From Sphingomonas morindae (GTDB lineage: Bacteria; Pseudomonadota; Alphaproteobacteria; Sphingomonadales; Sphingomonadaceae), in contig NZ_CP084930.1 in assembly GCF_023822065.1 (NCBI RefSeq), forward strand, positions 2,868,001 through 2,932,000: DNA of 64,000 nucleotides, in the 5' to 3' direction. A program made the translations under genes and the position numbers. Every line of letters starts with the position of its first letter. Positions within the stretch are counted from its first letter, which is position 1. A model generated the notes under the pieces. The model did not search any database. It saw only the letters and a list, made by a program, of their open reading frames with translations, and was not told the origin of the DNA. Below are positions 54,507 through 62,666 of this stretch, piece by piece.

Positions 54507-55768
54507 GCGGAGGCGCTCCGATAGCGGCTGAGGGCGAGATCGTCGGCCTCGATCGCCGGCGCGCGGCCGGAGATGAGGTCGGCGATGACATGCCCCGAAC
54601 CGCAGGCCATGGTCCAGCCGAGCGTGCCATGGCCGGTGTTGAGGAACAGGTTGGAAAGCGGCGTCGCCCCGATCACGGGGGTGCTGTCGGGCGTCATCGG
54701 CCGCAGCCCGCTCCAGAAGCGCGCCTGCTCGAGATCGCCCGCGCCGGGAAAGAGCGTGCCCACCGATTTCTCCAGCGTGCGCCGCCGCGCCTCGGGCAGA
54801 TCCTTGGTGAAGCCGCTGATCTCCGCCATGCCGCCGACCCGGATGCGATCGCCCAGCCGCGTGATCGCCACCTTGTAGCTCTCGTCGAGCAGCGTCGAGA
54901 CGGGCGCGCGCGCGGGATCGGTGATCGGCACGGTGATCGAATAGCCCTTCACCGGATAGACCGGCAGGCGCAGCCCCAGCGGCGCCAGCAGCGCGGGCGA
55001 ATAGCTGCCCGCCGCCACCAGATAGGCATCGGCCAGCACATCGCCCTGATCGGTATCGATCCGGCTGATCCGGCCGCCGCTGCGCACCAGCCGCTTCACC
55101 GTGCGGCCCATCAGGAAGGTCACGCCTCGCGCCGCCGCCATGGCCGCGAGCGCCTGGGTGAATTTGAAACAATCCCCGGTCTCGTCGTGCGGCAGGCGCA
55201 GGCCGCCGGCAAAGGCCACGTTGCTGGCGCGCAGCCCCGGCTCGGCGGCAAGGCAGCCATCATGGTCGAGCAGCTCGAACGGCACGCCGTCCGCCTTGAG
55301 CACCTCGATATCCTTGGCCACGCCGTCCATCTGCTTGGCCTCGCGGAACAGCTGCAGCGTGCCCTGGCTGCGCTCGTCATAGGCGATGCCGGTGGCGCCG
55401 CGCAGCTCCACCAGCCGGTCGCGGCTGAACTCCGCCAGCCGCACCATGCGCCGCTTGTTCACCGCATAGCGCTCGGCCGTGCAGTTGCGCAGCATCGCCG
55501 CCAGCCAGCGGAGCATCGCCAGATCGGCGCGCGGCTTGACGATCAGCGGCGCATCGTCCTGGAACATCCAGCGCAGCGCCTTGAGCGGAATGCCCGGCGC
55601 CGCCCAGGGCGAGGCATAGCCGGGCGAGATCTCGCCGGCATTGGCGAAGCTCGTCTCGAGCGCCGGCTCGGCCTGGCGATCGATGACCACCACCTCATGG
55701 CCCGCCTCGGCGAGATACCAGGCGGAGGTGACGCCGATCACCCCGCTGCCGATGATCGCCACCTTCAT
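54503..55768 (-). CDS. dadA: D-amino-acid dehydrogenase small subunit (DadA type)
   Basis: This FAD enzyme oxidises D-alanine and other D-amino acids to 2-oxoacids through an imino acid, passing electrons to the respiratory chain; 421 residues. The dinucleotide motif is [21 protein letters not shown], with [19 protein letters not shown] near the flavin and [16 protein letters not shown] at the C terminus. The ATG at 55768 overlaps the racemase stop (ATGA); an in-frame ATG four codons upstream is less likely. It is the middle gene of alr-dadA-ridA. Confidence 0.94.
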   Translation of the reverse strand: MKVAIIGSGVIGVTSAWYLAEAGHEVVVIDRQAEPALETSFANAGEISPGYASPWAAPGIPLKALRWMFQDDAPLIVKPRADLAMLRWLAAMLRNCTAERYAVNKRRMVRLAEFSRDRLVELRGATGIAYDERSQGTLQLFREAKQMDGVAKDIEVLKADGVPFELLDHDGCLAAEPGLRASNVAFAGGLRLPHDETGDCFKFTQALAAMAAARGVTFLMGRTVKRLVRSGGRISRIDTDQGDVLADAYLVAAGSYSPALLAPLGLRLPVYPVKGYSITVPITDPARAPVSTLLDESYKVAITRLGDRIRVGGMAEISGFTKDLPEARRRTLEKSVGTLFPGAGDLEQARFWSGLRPMTPDSTPVIGATPLSNLFLNTGHGTLGWTMACGSGHVIADLISGRAPAIEADDLALSRYRSASA

Positions 55769-56907
55769 GCCGCAACGCATCCTTCTCTGGCGGCGCGGAC
55801 CGGCTGATAGATCCGCGCGTAACGCGACCCGAGCTGGGTCAGAATTTCATAGGCGATCGTGCCCGCCTCGGCGGCGACCTGATCGATGCCCTGATGCGGG
55901 CCGAGCAGCTCCACCGGCGCGCCCGGCGCGAGCGCCGCCTCGGGTACGTCGGTGACGTCGAGCGTGATGCTGTCCATCGACACGCGGCCGGCGATCGGCG
56001 CGCGCGTGCCCGCGATGAAGGCCGCGCCGCGATTGCTGAGATGGCGGGGCCAGCCATCGGCATAGCCGACCGCGATCGTGGCGATGCGGCGCGCATGGTC
56101 CGCCACCGAGGTCAGGCCATAGCCGACGCCCGCTCCGGCGGGCACGTCACGCACCTGCACGATCCGCGCGGTGAGCGAGACCACCGGCCGCATCGGATTG
56201 GCCTCGCCAAAGGTCGGCGCGCCGCCATAGAGCGCGATCCCCGGCCGGACCAGATCGAGATGATCGCCGCGCGGGAGGAAGGCGCCGCCCGAATTGTCGA
56301 GCGAGCGCGGCACCCCCGGCCACGCCGCCGCGCGCGCCTGGAAGGCGCGCCACTGCGCCGCGTTCGCCGCCACGTCGCCCTCGTCCGCGCAGGCGAGATG
56401 GCTCATCACCAGCGTCAGCTCGATATCGGCCAGCGCCGCCGGATCGGCCGCGAGGCGCGCCGCATCCTCGGGCGCGAGGCCGAGCCGCGCCATGCCGCTG
56501 TCCAGTTGCAGCGCCGCCCTCAGCCGCGCGCCGCGCGCGCGCGCCGTCTCCGCCCAGCGCGCGATCTGGTCGGGCGCATTGAGCACGGGAATGGCGCCGA
56601 TCTCCGCGCAGCAGGGCTCGGCGCCGGGCTGCAGCCCGTTGAGCACATAGAGCGCCGCATCCTGCGCCAGGCTCGGCCGCAGCACCACCGCTTCGCCGAG
56701 CTGCGCGACGAAGAAATGGCGGCAGCCGGCGTCGTAGAGCGCGCGCGAAACCGGCTCGGCGCCCAGGCCATAGCCGTTCGCCTTCACCACCGCGGCCACC
56801 CGCGCGGGGGCCGTGCGCGCCTCGATGCGGCGATAATTGTCGACCAGCGCGTCGAGATCGATGCGCAGCGTGGCGCCGGCGATCAGCGCGGGATCGAAAT
56901 GCGTCAT
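55765..56907 (-). CDS. alr: Alanine racemase, probably catabolic
   Basis: This is a 380-residue PLP enzyme interconverting L- and D-alanine. The PLP lysine is Lys42 in [12 protein letters not shown]. The Tyr-containing region is [15 protein letters not shown], with [11 protein letters not shown] between. Being first in an operon with dadA and ridA, it most likely serves L-alanine breakdown (DadX role) rather than cell-wall supply. It is divergent from an Lrp/AsnC regulator, the usual arrangement for dad operons. Confidence 0.93.
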   Translation of the reverse strand: MTHFDPALIAGATLRIDLDALVDNYRRIEARTAPARVAAVVKANGYGLGAEPVSRALYDAGCRHFFVAQLGEAVVLRPSLAQDAALYVLNGLQPGAEPCCAEIGAIPVLNAPDQIARWAETARARGARLRAALQLDSGMARLGLAPEDAARLAADPAALADIELTLVMSHLACADEGDVAANAAQWRAFQARAAAWPGVPRSLDNSGGAFLPRGDHLDLVRPGIALYGGAPTFGEANPMRPVVSLTARIVQVRDVPAGAGVGYGLTSVADHARRIATIAVGYADGWPRHLSNRGAAFIAGTRAPIAGRVSMDSITLDVTDVPEAALAPGAPVELLGPHQGIDQVAAEAGTIAYEILTQLGSRYARIYQPVRAAREGCVAA

Positions 56908-57028
56908 GCGGCTCTCCTTGTCCGCACGTTAGCAGCCCGGAGATTGCATGAGCGGCCTCATCGCGCAACAATGTGCGAATGCCGAACGCTCCACGCAAGC
57001 CTGTGCGTCTCTCCATGGCGATCGCACG

Positions 57029-57484
57029 ATGACGCTCGACGATCGCGACCGCGCGCTCCTGCGCCTGTTACGGCTCGATGCGCGCCAGCCCAATGCCGCG
57101 CTCGCCGCCGCCGTGGGCCTGTCGCCCTCGGCCTGTCTGCGTCGGGTCAAGCTGCTCGAGGATCGCGGCGTGATCCGCGGCTATACCGTCGTCACGGGCG
57201 GCGCGGAGGAGGGCGAGCTTGTCCACATTCTCGTCCAGGTCACGCTCGAGCGGCAGACCGAGGAGTGTCTCGGCCGCTTCGAGGCGGCGGTGCGCGCCCA
57301 TCCGGAAATCCGCGAATGTTTCCTGATGACGGGCGCGGCCGATTACTGGCTGCGCGTCTCGGTCGCAACGGCGGCGGAGTATGAGGTGCTGCACACCGAG
57401 GTGCTGTCGCGCCTTCCGGGCGTGATGCGCATCCACTCCAGCTTCGCGCTGCGCGACGCGCTGCGGCCGCGCCGCCGGCGCTGA
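57029..57484 (+). CDS. Lrp/AsnC-family regulator of the alanine operon
   Basis: This is a 151-residue feast/famine regulator. The N-terminal HTH (LDDRDRALLRLLRLDARQPN, then LAAAVGLSPSACLRRVKLLED) is followed by a RAM effector domain (VHILVQVTLERQ, ECFLMTGAADYWLRV). It is divergent from alr-dadA-ridA and is its natural activator, with alanine as the likely effector. I placed the start at ATG 57029, right before the HTH. An ATG at 56948 with a better ribosome-binding site (GGAG) would add 27 residues. Confidence 0.9.
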   Translation: MTLDDRDRALLRLLRLDARQPNAALAAAVGLSPSACLRRVKLLEDRGVIRGYTVVTGGAEEGELVHILVQVTLERQTEECLGRFEAAVRAHPEIRECFLMTGAADYWLRVSVATAAEYEVLHTEVLSRLPGVMRIHSSFALRDALRPRRRR

Positions 57485-57490
57485 TCCGGC

Positions 57491-58612
57491 TCAGTCGATC
57501 AGCCGCGCGCGGTCATCGTCCAGCGCCAGCCGCAGCACCGGCGCGGCGGTGCCGGCAAAGGCGGCGCGGGCCTCTTCCACGGTCGCGGGCGGGGCGGCGA
57601 GGCCGATCAGATCGGCGAAGCCCCACACGCTGAGATCGGGCAGCACCTGCCAGCTATAGGCCTGGAAGGGCGCCGCCTCGGGATTGCCGAAGACGAGGCC
57701 GCTGCCGTTGATCGGGCGCCACGGCCCGGTGATGCTCTCGCCCACCAGCCCGTAGAGCCCGGTCGGACCGATCGGGCCGCCCTCGGCGAACACCTTGGCC
57801 TGGGTGGACCAGAAGAGATAGGTCCGGCCCTGGTGCACCAGCGCGTGCGGCCGCTCCAGCTCATTGTTGAGGCCGACCGCGCTGACGATCGGCGGATCGA
57901 GCCGCCAGCCGCCCTCCACCTGCGTGCCGAGCCCGATCACCCCGTTCCACGGCGAATCGACCCGCGCGCTGGAGCCGGCGAACAGCAGATAGTCGGTGCC
58001 CGTCGCGGGATCGCGGAAGAGATAGGGATCGCGAAAGGCCTTGATCGTGCCGACGCCGCCGCCGCCTTGCAGATCCACGACATAGTCGATCCCGTCGGGG
58101 CGCAGCGTCTCTTCGGGGCTGGTCCATCCCTCCAGCCGCGGCACGCCGTCGACCAGCGAGAGCCGCGCCTCGGTGACGAACAGCCGCTGCTCGAAGCCGA
58201 GCACGGCCTCGTCGCGCCGGCCGGCGGCGGTGAAATGAAGCGTCAGCCGCCTGTGCGTCGGGTCCACCACCGCGCAGCCCGACCATTCGCGGCTGCCCGG
58301 CGAAAAGCCCTGCGGCAGCAAGGGGCCGAGATCGCGCCACGCGCCTTCGGCGGTGCGGTGCAGCAGCTGGAGCCGGGCAAGCCCGTGGCGGCTCTCCGGA
58401 TCGGGCAGGATGGAGGCGGCTAGCGTGATCACGAGCAGGCCGCCCGCGATCTCGGCGAAACCGCCATCCTCCTCCAGCACCGGCCAATGGTCCCACATGT
58501 CCAGCCCGGGCAGCGCCCGCGCCACGGCGCCCGGCGCGATCAGCGGCGCACGCGGGTGCGGCGTCGTGGCGATGCGGGCGACATGATCGGGAGTCCAGTG
58601 GAAGAGGCTCAT
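57491..58612 (-). CDS. GH68 fructosyltransferase/beta-fructofuranosidase without signal peptide
   Basis: This is a 373-residue enzyme of the levansucrase/GH68 family. It has the nucleophile Asp41 in MWDHWPV, the transition-state residue Asp195 in FRDPYLF and the acid/base Glu253 in ELERPHA, plus REWSGCA. No export signal is present, so it is probably cytosolic and splits imported sucrose, although Zymomonas levansucrase leaves the cell without a classical signal. The start ATG 58612 lies after a hairpin. Earlier ATGs (58678, overlapping the receptor stop, and 58663) would read through it. It is downstream of a TonB receptor and a divergent sugar importer. Confidence 0.88.
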   Translation of the reverse strand: MSLFHWTPDHVARIATTPHPRAPLIAPGAVARALPGLDMWDHWPVLEEDGGFAEIAGGLLVITLAASILPDPESRHGLARLQLLHRTAEGAWRDLGPLLPQGFSPGSREWSGCAVVDPTHRRLTLHFTAAGRRDEAVLGFEQRLFVTEARLSLVDGVPRLEGWTSPEETLRPDGIDYVVDLQGGGGVGTIKAFRDPYLFRDPATGTDYLLFAGSSARVDSPWNGVIGLGTQVEGGWRLDPPIVSAVGLNNELERPHALVHQGRTYLFWSTQAKVFAEGGPIGPTGLYGLVGESITGPWRPINGSGLVFGNPEAAPFQAYSWQVLPDLSVWGFADLIGLAAPPATVEEARAAFAGTAAPVLRLALDDDRARLID

Positions 58613-58641
58613 GGCAGGCGCGTCTTTCGACAGAGGAGAGG

Positions 58642-58671
58642 AAAGGGCGGCCGGCCGGAGCATGGCCGCCC
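58642..58671 (-). terminator. Hairpin between TonB receptor and GH68 gene
   Basis: GGGCGGCC at 58645-58652 pairs with GGCCGCCC at 58664-58671 over an 11-base GC-rich loop. On the minus strand it is followed by TTTCCTCTCC. It lies seven bases after the receptor stop. The T-run is short, so it may act as an attenuator or mRNA-stabilising end rather than a strong terminator. Confidence 0.55.
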
Positions 58672-58677
58672 GTCGCA

Positions 58678-61143
58678 TCAGAATTGCAAGCGGACCGCCG
58701 CCGCCACCGTGCGGCCGTTGATCGATCGCGCGCGGACGATGCCATTGGCCGGGATGGTGGCGTCCTCGGCCTCGGTAAAGCCCTTCACGTCGAACAGATT
58801 GTTGGCGTTGATCGAAAGCTGGACGCGCTCGAGCGGACGCACCTGCACAAAGGCGTTGACGGTGGTGTAGCCGGGCAGCTTGAGCTTGTTCGCATCCTGC
58901 GTGTAGCTGTCCGTCGTGCCGACGATGCTGGCGCCAAGGCTCACCCGCTCCCAGCTCAATTCGGGCGCCAGCTGATAGGTGAAGTCCGCCTGGCGGCGTG
59001 GCTTGTTGCCCACCACCGCCGGGGTCAGCGGATCGGCGGTGATCTTGGCGTTGGTCCAGGTGCCGCCGGCGCTGAGCTGAAAGATGCCGCGCTTCACATT
59101 GCCTTCCAGCTCCACGCCATAGGAGCGATATTTGCGATCGAGGAAGCGCTGCTGCGTGGCCTCGTAATTCTGCTCCTCGGTACGGGCGTAGAAGCCGGTG
59201 GCGTAGAGCGCGATGCCGCCCGCGCGATATTTCACGCCGCCTTCGGCCTGGGTGACGAAATCCACCGCCGCGCTGCTATCGGCCAGCCCGCCATCGCTGG
59301 TGCGGACCGCCGGGCCGAAGAGCAGCCGGTCGGCATTGGCGCGCGCGCCGCGGCTATAGCGGCCGAACACCGAGAGATCGTCGCGCAGCCGGTAGTTCAC
59401 GCCGAACGAGTAGGAGAGATAATCGTAATTATAATGGACCGGCGCGGCGCTGCCGAGCGGGAGGACGGCGACGCGGGTTTCGGGCGCGCTGATCGTGCCG
59501 TCGCCATTGATGTCGAAGCTCTGCACGCCCACCCGGCCGCCGCCGAGATCGGCGCCCGCGATGCGCCCGCGGGCGTTGCCGAAATCATAGCGGAGGCTGG
59601 CGTCCAGCGTCAGCGCGTTGAGGTTCCAGCTGAACGAGGCGAAGGGCGCGTTGACATTATAGTGCAGCCGGTAGCTGCGCCGGCAGCAATCGCCGAAATA
59701 GGTGGCGCTATAGGCATAATAGCCATTCTCCGTCACCGGCGTGCCGGCGGCGTTGCGCACATCCACCAGCGCCGCGCGGCCACCGCCCTGCACCGCCAAC
59801 AGGGTCGAGGTCCAGAGCCAGTCGGTATTGATCGTCTGCCGGGATTTGTAGAAGCCCAGCGTCACGTCTAGCGCGCCGCCGCCGAGCTGGAAACTGCGGT
59901 TCAGGCGAAAATCATTGGTGATGTTGTTGAGGCTGTTGAGCGAGACATCGAACACCACCACCCGGGCCAGATAGGCATCGCCGGGCACCGCCTGGCCCGC
60001 CTGCGGTCCGTTGAAGTAGCGCGCGGTCGCGCCCGCGCCGCCCAGCGCGACGGCGGTCGCGTCGGCGCGGTCCACGGCGGATGGGAAGTTGGTGATGAAG
60101 CGGCCGGATATGTCGGCGTAGCGGAAGCGCTCGGTCGCGGTCCAGCCGGCGCCGAGATCCAGCTTGCCTTCCAGCCCCACCGCCTTGACGAGCGGATGCT
60201 GGCCATCGCGCAGATCATGGGTGGCGGGGCGATTGTCGCCGTCCAGCGTCACGTTGCGCGTGTCGTAGCGCGAGTGCAGCGTGTCCTGGGTGATGCTGAA
60301 GCCGGGCAGATCGGTATAGTGGGGATCGGCGTCGGTGCCGGTCACGCGCACCGGATTGGGCATATAGGCGATCGCCCGGTCATTCAGATATTTGCCGTAG
60401 AGGCGCAGATAGCCGCCGGTGAACTCCTTGGTGATGTTCGCCTTGATCTGGCCGCCCTTGTTGCCGTCATAGCCGGCGCGGCGCGGGCCTTCGCCCTGGC
60501 GGTAGAAGCCGCCGACATGGAAGCGCACCGTCTCGCTCAGCTTGCCGCCATAGTCGCCATCGAAACGATATTCGCCATAATTGAGCCCGATCCCGGCCTG
60601 GACCGCGCCGCCCTGCGTCTCGCCCGTCTTGGACAGGAAGTTGATCACGCCGCCGGGCGAATTGGAGGCGAAGGTGGAGGCGGAGCCGCCGCGCACCGCC
60701 TCGATCCGCGCGATATTGGTGTCGGCGCGCAGGAAGATGTCGGCATTGCCGAAGGTGATGTCGCCGAATTCGAGGACGGGCAGGCCGTCCTCCTGGAGCT
60801 GGAGGAATTTGGCGCCGCCCGAGGCGACCGGCAGGCCGCGCACCGAGATGTTGGCGTTGCCTTCGCCGCCCGAGGCCTCGGCGCGGATGCCGGGAATGTT
60901 GCGGAACAGTTCGGCGGTGGAGCGCGGCGCGGACTGGGCGATCGCATCGGCCGAGAGCGAGCTTACCGACACCGCGCTCTTGAGCAGATTCTGCCCGCGC
61001 GAGACGGCGGTGACGACGATGTCCTGCGGCGCGTCCTGCGCGGGCGCCTTCGACTCGTCCGTCTTGGGTGCGGCCTGCTGGGCGGCGGCGGCGGTGCTGA
61101 GCGCGATCAGCGAGCAAGCGAGAAAACGGATCCCCCCGGTCAT
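58678..61143 (-). CDS. TonB-dependent receptor of the sucrose-type locus
   Basis: This is an 821-residue outer-membrane receptor. A signal peptide (about 1-22, ending AAAAQ) is followed by a TonB-box-like DIVVTAVSRGQNLL, a plug (APRSTAELFRNIPGIRAEASG, split by about residue 90) and a barrel ending in AAVRLQF. The gene order with a divergent GPH/SuxC-like importer and a sucrose-active enzyme resembles SuxA of Xanthomonas, the sucrose receptor. The ATG at 61143 has AAGGAGG four bases upstream; the longer frame runs through the operator region. Confidence 0.9.
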   Translation of the reverse strand: MTGGIRFLACSLIALSTAAAAQQAAPKTDESKAPAQDAPQDIVVTAVSRGQNLLKSAVSVSSLSADAIAQSAPRSTAELFRNIPGIRAEASGGEGNANISVRGLPVASGGAKFLQLQEDGLPVLEFGDITFGNADIFLRADTNIARIEAVRGGSASTFASNSPGGVINFLSKTGETQGGAVQAGIGLNYGEYRFDGDYGGKLSETVRFHVGGFYRQGEGPRRAGYDGNKGGQIKANITKEFTGGYLRLYGKYLNDRAIAYMPNPVRVTGTDADPHYTDLPGFSITQDTLHSRYDTRNVTLDGDNRPATHDLRDGQHPLVKAVGLEGKLDLGAGWTATERFRYADISGRFITNFPSAVDRADATAVALGGAGATARYFNGPQAGQAVPGDAYLARVVVFDVSLNSLNNITNDFRLNRSFQLGGGALDVTLGFYKSRQTINTDWLWTSTLLAVQGGGRAALVDVRNAAGTPVTENGYYAYSATYFGDCCRRSYRLHYNVNAPFASFSWNLNALTLDASLRYDFGNARGRIAGADLGGGRVGVQSFDINGDGTISAPETRVAVLPLGSAAPVHYNYDYLSYSFGVNYRLRDDLSVFGRYSRGARANADRLLFGPAVRTSDGGLADSSAAVDFVTQAEGGVKYRAGGIALYATGFYARTEEQNYEATQQRFLDRKYRSYGVELEGNVKRGIFQLSAGGTWTNAKITADPLTPAVVGNKPRRQADFTYQLAPELSWERVSLGASIVGTTDSYTQDANKLKLPGYTTVNAFVQVRPLERVQLSINANNLFDVKGFTEAEDATIPANGIVRARSINGRTVAAAVRLQF

Positions 61144-61205
61144 ATCCCCTCCTTTGGGCCGGCCGCTGCGTGGCCGGCTCGCTGGCGCAGTGGCTAGCAA
61201 AACTA

Positions 61206-61215
61206 CAAACGTTTG
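61206..61215. promoter_or_regulatory. LacI-type operator 1 of the sucrose-type locus
   Basis: CAAACGTTTG is a perfect 10-bp palindrome with the central CG typical of LacI/GalR sites, followed by CAAG. It is distinct in sequence from the TAGCGCTA operators, so a different LacI protein should bind it. Confidence 0.65.
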
Positions 61216-61228
61216 CAAGTCCTATTTG

Positions 61229-61238
61229 CAAACGATTG
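61229..61238. promoter_or_regulatory. LacI-type operator 2 of the sucrose-type locus
   Basis: CAAACGATTG matches the first site with one mismatch. Its centre is 23 bases from that of operator 1, roughly two helical turns, so two dimers could bind on about the same face of the DNA. Confidence 0.5.
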
Positions 61239-61300
61239 TGGACACGATAGAACAGGCCGATGGCGCGGGCAGGGGCCCGGCCGCCGGGGAGAGGCTGGGG

Positions 61301-62614
61301 ATGAGCGAGCGGCCGCAATTGTCCTTCTGGAATATCGTCCAGATGAATCTGGGTTTTCTCGGGCTGCAGTTCAGCTTCGGGCTGGAACAGGGCAATATGG
61401 GCCCGATCTACAGCTATCTCGGCGCCGATCCGGAAACCATGCCGCTGCTCTGGCTTGCCGGTCCGATGACGGGGCTGATCGTGCAGCCGCTGGTCGGCGC
61501 GCTCAGCGATCGCACCGTCACCCGAATCGGGCGGCGCACCCCCTATTTCCTGATCGGCGCGGTGCTGTGCAGCCTGGCGCTCGTCGCTATGCCGTTCAGC
61601 CCCGCCCTGTGGGTGGCGGCGTCGCTGCTCTGGATCCTCGATGCCGCGAACAACATCACCATGGAGCCCTATCGCGCCTATGTGAGCGATCGGCTCGATC
61701 CCGCGCAGCGGCCGCTCGGCTTCCTCACCCAGAGCGCCTTTACGGGCCTGGCGCAGACGCTCGCCTATCTGGCGCCGTCGCTCTTCGTCTGGGCCGGCTT
61801 CAATCCCGATGCGGTGGACGGCAACGGCATTCCCCATGTCACGCGGCTCGCCTTTCTGGTGGGGGCGGGGCTGGCGCTCGGCACCGTGCTCTGGTCGGTC
61901 TGGCGCGTGCCCGAACTGCCGCCGCCGCCGCGCGCCGAGACGCGGGAGGCACGGCTCAGCGCCGCCGGCGCCTGGCGCGATTTCGTGGCCGCCATGCAGG
62001 ACATGCCCCGGCCGATGCGCCAGCTGGCGCTGGCCATGCTCTGCCAATGGTATGGCATGTTCTGCTACTGGCAGTTCGTGGTCTTCTCGCTCGCGCGCGC
62101 GCTGCACGACAGCGATGCGACCGCGGCGGTGCGCGATGCGACTCTGGTGAATGGCCGGCTCGCCGCCTGCTACAATGTCGTCGCCTTCGCCTCGGCCTTT
62201 CTGCTGGTGCCGCTGATGCGCCGGATCGGCGCCGCGCGGGTGCATGCGCTGGCGATGCTGGCGGGCGGCGCGGCGATGATCGTGCTGCCCGGGCTGCACC
62301 GCGAATCGCTCTGCTATCTGCCGATGATCGGCATCGGCATCGCCTGGGCGAGCCTGATGGGCAGCCCCTATGTGCTGCTGGCGAACAGCGTCCCGCCCGA
62401 GCGGACCGGGGTATATATGGGCATTTTCAACATGTTCATCGTCGTGCCCATGATGATCGAGACGGTCACGCTGCCGCTGCTCTACCGTCCGGTGCTGGGC
62501 GGCGATCCGCGCCACGTGCTGGTGCTGGCCGGGGCGCTGCTGTTGCTGGCGGCGCTCGCCACGCTGCGCGTGCGGACCCGCGCCGAGGCGCCGCTGACGC
62601 CGCAGCCCGCCTGA
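61301..62614 (+). CDS. MFS sugar importer (SuxC/GPH-like)
   Basis: This is a 437-residue inner-membrane transporter with about 12 segments. Its N-terminal [17 protein letters not shown] and the [19 protein letters not shown] loop fit the sugar/sucrose carriers found next to TonB receptors in xanthomonads and sphingomonads. RTPYFLIGA and [15 protein letters not shown] are also typical of the group. The ATG at 61301 has GAGAGG six bases upstream. It is divergent from the receptor across two LacI-type operators. It would move sucrose or a related oligosaccharide into the cytosol for the GH68 enzyme. Confidence 0.87.
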   Translation: MSERPQLSFWNIVQMNLGFLGLQFSFGLEQGNMGPIYSYLGADPETMPLLWLAGPMTGLIVQPLVGALSDRTVTRIGRRTPYFLIGAVLCSLALVAMPFSPALWVAASLLWILDAANNITMEPYRAYVSDRLDPAQRPLGFLTQSAFTGLAQTLAYLAPSLFVWAGFNPDAVDGNGIPHVTRLAFLVGAGLALGTVLWSVWRVPELPPPPRAETREARLSAAGAWRDFVAAMQDMPRPMRQLALAMLCQWYGMFCYWQFVVFSLARALHDSDATAAVRDATLVNGRLAACYNVVAFASAFLLVPLMRRIGAARVHALAMLAGGAAMIVLPGLHRESLCYLPMIGIGIAWASLMGSPYVLLANSVPPERTGVYMGIFNMFIVVPMMIETVTLPLLYRPVLGGDPRHVLVLAGALLLLAALATLRVRTRAEAPLTPQPA

Positions 62615-62666
62615 TCCCGCGCCGCCCCGGCTTTGTGCCGGGCCGCCGGGCGGCTAGAGCGGCGCC

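Larger units (their letters stand above)
61144..61300. promoter_or_regulatory. Divergent regulatory region of the sucrose-type locus
   Basis: This 157-base gap lies between the receptor and importer genes. It contains two CAAACG-centred palindromes (61206-61215 and 61229-61238), listed separately. These lie near the centre, suitable for joint control of both directions. A clear -35/-10 pair was not found on either strand. Confidence 0.55.
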
